From assembly GCA_017552985.1 (NCBI GenBank), contig JAFZNO010000051.1, positions 1 through 57,427 of the forward strand: a stretch of DNA of 57,427 nucleotides, in the 5' to 3' direction. The position numbers and the translations under genes are program-made. The stretch comes from Lachnospiraceae bacterium. Lineage in GTDB: Bacteria; Bacillota; Clostridia; Lachnospirales; Lachnospiraceae. Positions 26,689 through 34,988 of this stretch are shown piece by piece. The first letter of the stretch is position 1; every line of letters starts with the position of its first letter. The notes beneath the pieces were generated by a model. It ran no database searches. It was given only the letters and a program-made list of their open reading frames with translations, and had not been told where the DNA came from.

Positions 26689-27351
26689 TCAAGAAGGAAA
26701 ACTGATCATGCAGACCAATTCCCCTTTTTTCACGGAAATCTCGGCCTTTTCGCCGATGAACTCATTGCTAATGCCAATGGGGAAATCATTTGTCATGACG
26801 TAATCCTCCAAGGGAAACTTTAATCCCTTGATCGTTACTCCCTCCGCCCGTTCTCCCATACAAAACAGGCTTACGTATCCTTCCATGTTTTCCCGGAATG
26901 AGACCTTTTCGTCCTTCATCACAAGGATCATGCCATTGCCGTCCATTAAATACCCTGTCGCACCATGGTTCTTCAAATACAACAGGCACTGTACGTTGGC
27001 CAACGTATGGTCTAGCCTTCCTCCCGTTGCCGCATAAAGCCGGAATTCGCGGTATCCTATGTTTAGGCCATGCTTTAACGCATAGAGCATGTCAGTGTCA
27101 TCTTTTTCCGGTTTTAGGCGGATCACCCGCTCCGGTTCCATTTTTTCAATGGTCTCAAGCGCCTGTCTCTCCCCATCCGTCACGGAATCAAAGTCGCCGA
27201 TGATCAGATCCGGTTCCAACTGCAAAAAATCGCAGTATCCCAGACCGCCGTCCAGCGCGATTACGTAATCCCCCTCTTTCTTTTGGATCTCACCTACGGT
27301 CAGATCTCCCGCACCGATCAAAATACACCTTCCCTTTAATGGTTCCTGCAT
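26689..27351 (-). CDS. thiN: Thiamine diphosphokinase
   Basis: A 220-residue enzyme converting thiamine and ATP to thiamine diphosphate. Diagnostic motifs are ALDGG near residue 33, IIGDFDSV, KDDTDMLYAL and GGRLDHTLANVQ, which form the ATP and metal site. No TPP riboswitch is visible upstream; only 70 bases separate the gene from the preceding solute-binding gene, and most of that is a terminator. GGAAGG precedes the ATG at 27351. Confidence 0.93.
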   Translation of the reverse strand: MQEPLKGRCILIGAGDLTVGEIQKKEGDYVIALDGGLGYCDFLQLEPDLIIGDFDSVTDGERQALETIEKMEPERVIRLKPEKDDTDMLYALKHGLNIGYREFRLYAATGGRLDHTLANVQCLLYLKNHGATGYLMDGNGMILVMKDEKVSFRENMEGYVSLFCMGERAEGVTIKGLKFPLEDYVMTNDFPIGISNEFIGEKAEISVKKGELVCMISFPS

Positions 27352-27373
27352 AGTTTTGTCCTTCCCTGATTTG

Positions 27374-27406
27374 AAAAGAACCGCAGCGGGTGCTACGGTT
27401 CTTTTT
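27374..27406 (-). terminator. Terminator closing the hybrid transport operon
   Basis: Stem of 14 bases with one mismatch (27374-27387 with 27392-27406 on the plus strand), ending in TTTT on the minus strand right after the solute-binding gene stop. It separates that operon from thiN. Confidence 0.88.
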
Positions 27407-27421
27407 GATGCTTTGAACTTT

Positions 27422-29950
27422 TTATCTGTTCTCGTTTACGTAAAGCTGTGCACGGTTCTGGATCATGTTTGCAGCATCCTTCGCCGACTTGGAGCCGGAA
27501 TAGAATGCCTGAACTTCCTCAGAGATGATCTTTGCAATGTTTTCATCTCTGTAGCTGGAATTCTTTACGCTACAAATGAAGTTAAACACTTCGTCTGCCT
27601 GTGCCTGCGTGAAGGGCTGAATCTTAAACTCCTCGTCGTTGATCCAGAAGGTATCGTCATAGTATACCTTTTCTCCATTCTCATCCGTCCAATAGGATCT
27701 TTCGGTCGTCTGGTTTACCTGCTCGCGAACCATCTTCTTCAGGATGGGGAATCCGCTTCTGTAACCATATTTGTTTTCTGCATTCGTCTGATACTCCTCA
27801 GACAGGAAGAACTTCAGGAATTCCCAAGCGCCATCCTGATTATTGGATTTTGCGGAAATGGCAAAGGTGGCATCTGCATCCACAAAGGAACCCGAACCGC
27901 TTTCCGTAGGGAATCCGATGAAGGAAACTTCTTCGCCCATCATGCCGTTTACGTTATACTTAATGTTGTAAACGTCGCTGAGATACAACTCCATCAACAG
28001 GGAACGATTCTCACGATACTGGGACTGGTAGTTCTCCCAATAATGCTCCCAATAATCATCATCGTTGTAGTTTTTTTCGCTCTCTTCATTCGTCGGAAGC
28101 GTCTTGGCATACTCTAACAGATCAATAAAGTTCTGGGAATCAAAGCTACACTTTCCGGAATTTACGTCTACGAAGTCATGTCCGCAGTAATCCATAATGT
28201 CGTCCATGAATGCTTCCCTAGTCATTCCAAGGCCAAAGATAGACTTATCTCCAACCAGCTTGTTTGCCACCTGCTTTACGTCAGCCATGGTCCAGCTTGT
28301 TCTGTCACCTACAAGGCTCTTCTTGCCGATCCAGGTTCTTACGTTAAAGCTGGGTACTACGCGATAAAGAACGCCGTTAACGCGGAATGCGTCGAAAACG
28401 TTGTCCATGTACTCTTGTTTGCTGAGCTCAGGATCTGCCTGGATCATCTTGTCAATGTCAGCAAGCAGGCCCTTGGAAACATAGCTTTCAACGGGCATGG
28501 AACCGTCAAGCTGAATGATGTCAGGAATATTACCTGCGATCAGGTCATTATTCAGCTTCGTATAGCCAGCCGTGTAATCATCTTCGCCATTGTACTTATC
28601 ATAATCAACAATGGTAATTCTGTAATCCGTACTCTTCTTGTTAAAGCGAATGATCTGGGCCTTCACGTCGGAGCTTACCCAGATTCCTGCAAATACAAGA
28701 ACCTTTTTGTCCTGAATGTCCTCGGGCTTTACATAGGTGAACAATGCCATGCAGGAATGATAATCAACGGGATCATAATAAGTTGCAACAAAATGCTCAT
28801 TGTCAATAAAGGACAGATTGTCAAGGCTGTAGGTTGCAAGGTCAGAGTTTACGTAGTCCATGATCTTGGTAACTTCAGTGTCTCCAAGATTAAAGGAGAA
28901 AACTCCCTCAGAATTAGCATAAATCACGTCCTTGTCACTGCTTGTGGTGAAATTATAGAATCCACTGTTTCTTGCCTCCTTGGGCACCTCATATTCCTGT
29001 CCAAAGGAAAGATTGGAAGGATCAAAGGTACGAAGGAACATCTTATTCCAGTCATCACTGTAGTAGGCAACCAACATCGTGCCATCGGATTTTTCAGCAA
29101 AAGTAGGATCCTTGCTGAAAACGTCCTTATCAGCAGAAACCTTCTTCAGGTCGGAAACGCCGCCTTCCTTATCTACCGTAATGATTCCGCTCTGATCTCC
29201 CGTCATGATGATGCCGAGCTGACCGGATTTCATGGAAATCATGCGGGAAATATAACTGTAGCTGTCTTCGTTCTGATACTTTGACATGTCAAACGGAACG
29301 CTAAAGATAACGCTTCCGTCCTTCTTGTCCCAACAATAAATGATATTCTCACTGACGGAATCATATGCTCCGTTTGAAAAAGACTCCTTCCAGTGATTAC
29401 ATAACGCATAAATGCCGTCACCGGAAAGGCATGCATTGGAAAAATAGTAATTCTCGTATGCGTAGTCACTCGGTTCGTAATCAAAATCCCCAAAATCAGG
29501 ATCCACGGCAATGGGATCCGGTCTTACGGGTTCACCCATGGGACCTACGCCTTCAAAAAGCTCCATGTCTCCGTCATCATCGGATCCGGTCGAGGTTGCT
29601 TTCGGGAGATCGATCTTAACGGTTTTTACGTTAGAACCGTCCGATTTCATGGTAACGAAGTTCATGGTCTGACTCTCACCTGAGGAATCCCAGCTATAGG
29701 ACATCGTCAAGAATTCCAGCGTATCACCGTCTCTTCTAAATGCCTGGATGCTGGTATCGTCACCACTAGTCACGTCCAGATCCTGATATCTGAACACGTA
29801 CTGCTTTGCCAGGGACGGATCTGCAGAAACCTTACTTCCCTTGCCGCCCTTGCCTCCTTCGCCATCTTCCTTGGTATTGCTGCAGGCTGCCATGCTTAGA
29901 GTCATGACTGCCGCCAATCCAATGGCCAAAACTCTCTTTAACTTATTCAT
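27422..29950 (-). CDS. Giant solute-binding lipoprotein 2: N-terminal propeller-like domain plus CUT1-type binding domain
   Basis: An 842-residue lipoprotein (lipobox around C23, MAAC) with a glycine/lysine linker (28-40). Residues about 50-405 are beta-rich with repeated strand-turn units and Asp/Gly turns (SSDKDVIYANSEGVFSF) and look like a beta-propeller. From about residue 415 (VLVFAGIWVSSDVKAQIIRF) the chain is an extracellular solute-binding protein family 1 domain with the usual end IQNRAQLYVNEN. A normal CUT1 binding protein is about 430 residues, so half of the protein is extra. It starts at the ATG 29950, which overlaps the stop of the MacB-type gene (ATGAATAA) behind AAGGAGG, so translation is coupled. 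Ligand unknown. Confidence 0.85.
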   Translation of the reverse strand: MNKLKRVLAIGLAAVMTLSMAACSNTKEDGEGGKGGKGSKVSADPSLAKQYVFRYQDLDVTSGDDTSIQAFRRDGDTLEFLTMSYSWDSSGESQTMNFVTMKSDGSNVKTVKIDLPKATSTGSDDDGDMELFEGVGPMGEPVRPDPIAVDPDFGDFDYEPSDYAYENYYFSNACLSGDGIYALCNHWKESFSNGAYDSVSENIIYCWDKKDGSVIFSVPFDMSKYQNEDSYSYISRMISMKSGQLGIIMTGDQSGIITVDKEGGVSDLKKVSADKDVFSKDPTFAEKSDGTMLVAYYSDDWNKMFLRTFDPSNLSFGQEYEVPKEARNSGFYNFTTSSDKDVIYANSEGVFSFNLGDTEVTKIMDYVNSDLATYSLDNLSFIDNEHFVATYYDPVDYHSCMALFTYVKPEDIQDKKVLVFAGIWVSSDVKAQIIRFNKKSTDYRITIVDYDKYNGEDDYTAGYTKLNNDLIAGNIPDIIQLDGSMPVESYVSKGLLADIDKMIQADPELSKQEYMDNVFDAFRVNGVLYRVVPSFNVRTWIGKKSLVGDRTSWTMADVKQVANKLVGDKSIFGLGMTREAFMDDIMDYCGHDFVDVNSGKCSFDSQNFIDLLEYAKTLPTNEESEKNYNDDDYWEHYWENYQSQYRENRSLLMELYLSDVYNIKYNVNGMMGEEVSFIGFPTESGSGSFVDADATFAISAKSNNQDGAWEFLKFFLSEEYQTNAENKYGYRSGFPILKKMVREQVNQTTERSYWTDENGEKVYYDDTFWINDEEFKIQPFTQAQADEVFNFICSVKNSSYRDENIAKIISEEVQAFYSGSKSAKDAANMIQNRAQLYVNENR

Positions 29951-31154
29951 GTTTCTCCTCCTTATCATCGAAAGTAATGCTGATCGGCGTTCTGTTTTCA
30001 GCTTTCCTTTTCTTTGATCTTGATTTCTTTTCTTTCGGTTCCTTGGGTGCAACTTCCTTCTTCACAGAGTTCCTTGCTTTTCTCTCCCCGGAGTTCCTTG
30101 TTTCCCTCTTTTGGGGTCTCAGCTTGCCAAATTCCATTCTGAGCATTTCCCAAACGGACTTTATCGTCCATTTCTTATGCTTCCACCGGTAGATCAGCCA
30201 GATTGCGGTGATCAGTGCGGGAACCGCAATACATATTATCACGATTGCGGTCAGGAATGCAAGTATGTCTTCCATTCCCCTCGCAAGGTTCTCCCAATAG
30301 GGATAAATGATTGCCTTTGCGTTCATGGAGCGATAGGCGAAGCCCTTAAAGTGCTTCAGACTGTTCACGTAAGAAAAGCGACCCGTGTTTTCAACGATTT
30401 CGGTCTCATTTTCGTCTGCCCCAATGTTTTCCTTTACGGTATCCATCGCAAAATTCTTGATCGGGTTCGGCATAACGATCTCATAATGGTTGATGGGTTC
30501 GGTCCCTCCCAATTTCTGGTAGGATTCATAGGATAGATAAAGAATGGGATTTGCAAGTCCTGCCTGCTTCTCCATCTCTTCCTGGGGCCTTTTGATCACG
30601 CCTGCAATGACGTGCTGTTTCCCGTTAACTTCGATCACTTTCCCGGGAACGTTGATGCCGCCAAATAACTGCCATGCAATCTCTTCGTCAATGACAACGT
30701 AATCCTGGTTGAGATCACTTTCGTAAAAATAATTGCCATACCTCAGCTTTTGTGGATGGAACCGGAAAAAATCCCCTCCAACGCCGATCACCTTCACGTT
30801 CATGCTGGTCGTATCCGTTGCGGCGAGCATGGACGTCTGTGCACTGTATGCGCTAGACCAAAGTCTTGCTCCGGGATTCTCGCTTTCCGACGTAATGGAT
30901 GCCTCTTGCAGCACTTCATCCAACTTATGTTCAAAAGCAACCAGTCTGTCACGCGTCATTCCCTCATCCCTGGAAAAGAAACAGCTTACCTGGGATACGG
31001 CGCCATCCTTACTCCACCGGAGCGCCATTTGCTGGCTTTCCTGCCGGCGGATCATGCCCGACCGGATCTGCGCAAGAATAAATGCCACAAGAAGGAGAAA
31101 CGCACATGCAAGCACTATTATGATTGTCTTTTTTGAAATTCTTGTTTTCCTCAC
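29943..31154 (-). CDS. Stand-alone MacB-type extracellular core domain protein with basic tail
   Basis: A 403-residue protein with one transmembrane helix at 8-30, an extracellular domain of about 240 residues that resembles the MacB periplasmic core (VKVIGVGGDFFRFHP, YFYESDLNQDYVVIDEE, LFGGINVPGKVIEVNG), a second helix near 295-320 and an 80-residue Lys/Arg-rich cytoplasmic tail. The three FtsX permease helices that normally follow the core domain are missing, so it is not a complete transporter. GTG at 31154 is the better start (GGAG eight bases away); a TTG at 31160 is too close to the Shine-Dalgarno. It lies 16 bases after the HlyD-type gene and its stop overlaps the start of the binding protein gene. 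Confidence 0.72.
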   Translation of the reverse strand: MRKTRISKKTIIIVLACAFLLLVAFILAQIRSGMIRRQESQQMALRWSKDGAVSQVSCFFSRDEGMTRDRLVAFEHKLDEVLQEASITSESENPGARLWSSAYSAQTSMLAATDTTSMNVKVIGVGGDFFRFHPQKLRYGNYFYESDLNQDYVVIDEEIAWQLFGGINVPGKVIEVNGKQHVIAGVIKRPQEEMEKQAGLANPILYLSYESYQKLGGTEPINHYEIVMPNPIKNFAMDTVKENIGADENETEIVENTGRFSYVNSLKHFKGFAYRSMNAKAIIYPYWENLARGMEDILAFLTAIVIICIAVPALITAIWLIYRWKHKKWTIKSVWEMLRMEFGKLRPQKRETRNSGERKARNSVKKEVAPKEPKEKKSRSKKRKAENRTPISITFDDKEEKHE

Positions 31155-31170
31155 TTGCAAAGCTCCTGCC

Positions 31171-32961
31171 TTAGTTTTCGGTTATTCTAACTTGACTGCC
31201 GGGTTCTACCGGCCCGGAAGCCGTCGTGATCACGTAATCCTGCCAGGTATTTAACGCGCCGCTAACGGCTGCCTGGTTGTCATCCTGCGCAAGGATCTGA
31301 ATGTCCACGCGTCTTGCTATGTAACGGTTTCCCAGAGGCGTGCTCTTCGATTCAACGATCAGTACGTAGTCACCGTTAATGTCTTGTCTGAGCGCACTCT
31401 TTGGAATAATGCAATCGTATTCCTGATTGCGCTGTCCAACGGAAATGTTTAAGCTCTGTCCAACCATGACGGAATCACCAGCAACGGAGAACGTCAAAAC
31501 CTTTGTCTTCGCCGGATCCTGCTTGTCAGGCTTAATGGTCTTTAAGGTGATGTCCATGTCACTGTAATACCATGAGTTGACAAGCGTCGCCTTATCCCCA
31601 ACGGATACCAGTTTTGCCTGCTCGATCGGAACCTTCATGGTAAAGAAGAATCCCATGCCTTCCGGCTGAAGCACCATGATTTCTTTCTCCTCGATCTTCT
31701 TTCCACTGGTAACGTTGATGGTCGTGATGGTACCTGCGATGTCTGCCTTGATCTCCGTGCCGCCGTTCTCGCCGGTGAGCTCTTCAATCTTCTTTTTTGC
31801 GTCCGCAACGCTCTGCTTTGCGGCGTTCAGTTCTTTCTTTGCAGTGTCAATGGCATCCTGCTTACCTTGAAGCTTCGCAATGTTGTCGTTCTTATCCATG
31901 AGTTCGTCAATCTGACTCTGGATCTGATCAATCTCCTTTTGAATGTCATTCACCTGATTTTCGTTAGCATGCTTCTGAATCGTGTAATCAGAGATAGCCT
32001 TTTCGATGTTATTGATCGTTGGACTTGCTTCTCTTGCTTCCTTTGCGGCAGTTGCTGCCTTCAGCTCATCCTCCGCTTTTTTTAGGTTCTCTTCTGCCTT
32101 GGTGAGAGCCGTCTTCTTTTCCTCTACGGTTTTATTTGCCGCTGCAAGGCGGGTTGCCAGGTCAGCCCTCTTCTCTTCAATGTCCGGATAGTTCTCCGGC
32201 GTAAGCAGGTAATCTGCCTCCAGTGCCTCGCTTTCCGTCTCTATTTCGGTCACTGCTCCTTCGGCTTTCGTCACTTCGCCGGCAGCATTTTCTTTGGCGG
32301 TTTCCGCGAGGGGAAGCGCCGTCTCGGCGATGGTCACCCTCGTGGCTGCATACTCATTTTGTTCCTGCTCGTAGGTCTTCTGTGCCGTACTGTCTTCGAT
32401 CGCCTTGTTGAGTTGGGCAACGGCATCACTATATGGCTTTTGTCTGTCCTTTGCAGCCTGCAGGGAATTGCGGAGATCATTGATCTGTGTACGGTAGGTC
32501 GCCAGATTCTTTATGTCCTGAGCGGAAATCTTATCCTTTAAGACTGTCTCGTCATAATCGCTCTGGGCATCCTTTAAGGCCTTCTGCGCAGTCTCAACGG
32601 AGGCTTCCGCCTGCTTTAACGTTGATTTTGCTTCTTCCAGTTCCGTTCCGTCTCCCTCAGCCAGGGTCAAAAGCACGTCGCCCTTCTGAACCTTATCGCC
32701 TTCACGGAAATTGATGCTGGCAACCTTTCTGCCAATATATTTAGACTCTGCTTCCACCACGTAGGGATCCCCGCTCTCAACGGTACCTGATCCACGGACT
32801 TTGGAAGTGATGGATCCGTTTTGCACAAATTTCGTCGCCACTTCCGGAAGGGAGTGATTCAGAATGGTCTGAGAAAAGAACGTCAATACCAGCAGGATCG
32901 ACAAAAATACGATCGCTGCCGTCTTTACCCATTCTCTTCTCTTACTGCGATTCTCGTTCAT
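31171..32961 (-). CDS. HlyD/MacA-type membrane fusion (adaptor) protein
   Basis: A 596-residue adaptor. One N-terminal transmembrane helix (13-31) is followed by the first biotinyl-lipoyl half (KVASINFREGDKVQKGDVLL), a very long Ala/Lys/Glu coiled coil (about 105-400), the second lipoyl half (IKADIAGTITTINVTSGKKI) and a beta-barrel region. In Gram-positives such proteins serve MacB-like exporters (YknX type). Here its neighbours are sugar-importer permeases and a MacB-type core domain protein rather than an export ATPase. AAAGGAG precedes the ATG. Confidence 0.88.
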   Translation of the reverse strand: MNENRSKRREWVKTAAIVFLSILLVLTFFSQTILNHSLPEVATKFVQNGSITSKVRGSGTVESGDPYVVEAESKYIGRKVASINFREGDKVQKGDVLLTLAEGDGTELEEAKSTLKQAEASVETAQKALKDAQSDYDETVLKDKISAQDIKNLATYRTQINDLRNSLQAAKDRQKPYSDAVAQLNKAIEDSTAQKTYEQEQNEYAATRVTIAETALPLAETAKENAAGEVTKAEGAVTEIETESEALEADYLLTPENYPDIEEKRADLATRLAAANKTVEEKKTALTKAEENLKKAEDELKAATAAKEAREASPTINNIEKAISDYTIQKHANENQVNDIQKEIDQIQSQIDELMDKNDNIAKLQGKQDAIDTAKKELNAAKQSVADAKKKIEELTGENGGTEIKADIAGTITTINVTSGKKIEEKEIMVLQPEGMGFFFTMKVPIEQAKLVSVGDKATLVNSWYYSDMDITLKTIKPDKQDPAKTKVLTFSVAGDSVMVGQSLNISVGQRNQEYDCIIPKSALRQDINGDYVLIVESKSTPLGNRYIARRVDIQILAQDDNQAAVSGALNTWQDYVITTASGPVEPGSQVRITEN

Positions 32962-33001
32962 TGTTCTTCTCCTTTATTTCAATCATGTTCACTTTTATAA
33001 A

Positions 33002-34021
33002 TTAACCCTTTACGCCGCCCTGATAAGTAATGCCGTCCACGAGATACTCTTCTCCGTAGAGGAACACAAGCAAGGTCGGTACCATGTAGATCGTGGCAAC
33101 GGCAAATGCCAAACCGACTTCACCGCTGTTGATCTTGCTAAGGAACACGGAAAGGGGATGTTTTTCTCCGTCAGCCAAAAGGATCAGGGGTTGTTCTACC
33201 ATGTTCCAATAATCGATAAACACGAGAATCGCCGCTGAGCAAATGGCGCCCTTGCAAAGAGGCAGGCAGATTCTCCTGTAGATCTGCCATTCGCCTGCGC
33301 CGTCAATCTGCGCGGCTTCGATCATGGATTCCGGAATTCTCTTCATAAACTTTGTCAGAAGGAACACGGCAAACGGCGAGAATATGCCGGGCAGCCAGAT
33401 TGCCCAATAGGTATCCAGGATCTTTAGCCAGCTGCTGACCAGGTAGTTCGGCACGAGCGTTACCTGATAAGGCATCAGCATCAGGATCACGTAGGAGAAA
33501 AAGATGATCGCACGTAATTTTCCCGTGTACCTTGCAAACCCATAGGACGCAAGCGTTGCCACGATGAGCTGGAACAAAACGATGGGTCCTACCAGGATCA
33601 CGGAATTCCAGAATTTCAACAAATATTCCGGGCTCTTAAAAAGGACCGTTGAATACTGGCTAAAGGACACCATGTCAGGAATAAATTTTAGGTTTACCTT
33701 TTCAGATATGTATACCTTACCTCCGTTGGAATTGGTGGCGAACACCGTACCATAGTTGGAGGCGATCTCCGATGAAGCCATAAAGGAATTGGATATGGTC
33801 AAAACAATCGGCATCAGGAACAGGATGGCAAAAAAAGCAGCTATGACCGTTGCGATGGAAATCTTGATGAACCGGAAAAGTTTTCTTGCCCTCGCCGCCC
33901 TCTTGTCCATCTTCCGGAGCACTTCCTGGCTATAGTTCTTCCGGGGCTTTTTCTTTTTGGGTTCCGTTCCCAGATATAGGATTTCTTCGGACAGGACGTC
34001 TTTCTTTCTAAAGTCTTCCAT
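33002..34021 (-). CDS. CUT1 ABC importer permease, MalG type, with charged N-terminal extension
   Basis: A 339-residue inner-membrane permease of the carbohydrate uptake type with six helices. The EAA loop that docks the ATPase is present (EAAQIDGAGEWQIYRRICLP). The first 50 residues are hydrophilic and rich in Lys and Arg, longer than in usual MalG proteins. It begins 3 bases after the MalF-type stop with GGAGGG upstream, so the two permeases are translated together. No ATPase is encoded in the operon, so a shared MsmK-type ATPase elsewhere is likely. Confidence 0.92.
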   Translation of the reverse strand: MEDFRKKDVLSEEILYLGTEPKKKKPRKNYSQEVLRKMDKRAARARKLFRFIKISIATVIAAFFAILFLMPIVLTISNSFMASSEIASNYGTVFATNSNGGKVYISEKVNLKFIPDMVSFSQYSTVLFKSPEYLLKFWNSVILVGPIVLFQLIVATLASYGFARYTGKLRAIIFFSYVILMLMPYQVTLVPNYLVSSWLKILDTYWAIWLPGIFSPFAVFLLTKFMKRIPESMIEAAQIDGAGEWQIYRRICLPLCKGAICSAAILVFIDYWNMVEQPLILLADGEKHPLSVFLSKINSGEVGLAFAVATIYMVPTLLVFLYGEEYLVDGITYQGGVKG

Positions 34022-34024
34022 GTG

Positions 34025-34972
34025 TTAGCCCTCCACGTCCTTTCCGAAGCGCTCTTCCACGATGAACAGAAGGCCTATGATCAGGACCATGACGATCGAC
34101 ATCATGATCGCACCGGCAGAAAGCGCCTGATAGTCCAGCTTCTTAAATTTGTTGTTCATGTAATGCTGTAGCATGTACAAGGTCGGATATGGATAATCCG
34201 TCGTCAAAAGGTAGATCTCCCGGAAGATCTTAAATGAACTGATCAGGGACATGATCGTTACAAACAATACCGTAGACGAAAGATATCTGGTCTTCACGTA
34301 GAAAAACGTCTGTATCGGATTTGCGCTCTCGAGCCTTGCAACCTCAAGAATGTCCTTGGGAATGCTGGCCAGCGCGGCCATAAACAGGATCATGTTGTAA
34401 CCCAGGTTTTTCCACAGGAACAGGATCACGATGACGATGATCGCCTGATCAGACTTAAACCAGTCGATCCTGTCCACTCCGAATTTCATTACCACGTCAT
34501 TGACTGCACCGTTGTTATGGAATAACACCTGCCAGATTAGAACGATGGAAGCCACGGGGACCATCATGGGACTTAAGAAAAAGGTTCTGAACTGGCTTCT
34601 GAAGGGAATGTTGAGATCCAACACCATGGCAAGAATAAGACTTAAAACCACGGCTAAGGGCACGGCGATGGCTGAAAACGTGGCCGTATTCTTAACCGCA
34701 GTCATAAACGCTTCATTCTTTGCGACGTTTTTAAAATTCTCAAATCCCACGTAGTTTGCACTAATGGGATTGTCTAAAACCGAATAATAAATGATAACGC
34801 AAAAGGGAATTAGGAAAAAGGCCATCACTCCCAGAAAACTGGGAGCGATGAATAAACCTGACTTAAACTTCAGCTTGCGGAAACGCTTACTGTTTCTCTT
34901 GGGAGGTTTTACCTTTTTAACTGTTTCCTCGGAATTCGTATTTGCTTTTGATAACTTTACTTTCTTGTTCAA
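34025..34972 (-). CDS. CUT1 ABC importer permease, MalF type, with basic N-terminal tail
   Basis: A 315-residue permease with six helices and an EAA-like loop (EVARLESANPIQTFFYVKTR), in which the conserved EAA-G signature is weakened (ESAN instead of DGAN/DGAS). Residues 1-38 are a very basic tail (KKVKLSKANTN, KPPKRNSKRFRKLKFK). The start is TTG at 34970-34972 with GAGGAG six bases before. It follows the first binding protein gene by 16 bases. Confidence 0.9.
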   Translation of the reverse strand: MNKKVKLSKANTNSEETVKKVKPPKRNSKRFRKLKFKSGLFIAPSFLGVMAFFLIPFCVIIYYSVLDNPISANYVGFENFKNVAKNEAFMTAVKNTATFSAIAVPLAVVLSLILAMVLDLNIPFRSQFRTFFLSPMMVPVASIVLIWQVLFHNNGAVNDVVMKFGVDRIDWFKSDQAIIVIVILFLWKNLGYNMILFMAALASIPKDILEVARLESANPIQTFFYVKTRYLSSTVLFVTIMSLISSFKIFREIYLLTTDYPYPTLYMLQHYMNNKFKKLDYQALSAGAIMMSIVMVLIIGLLFIVEERFGKDVEG

Positions 34973-34988
34973 AACGACTCCTCGAATC

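Noticed and set aside
27352-27421. TPP riboswitch before thiN
   Set aside because: The gap is 70 bases and is occupied by the terminator; no CTGAGA core is present.
28178-29284. 368-codon plus-strand frame
   Set aside because: Lies fully opposite binding protein 2, which has a lipobox, binding domain and ribosome-binding site; the plus frame has none.
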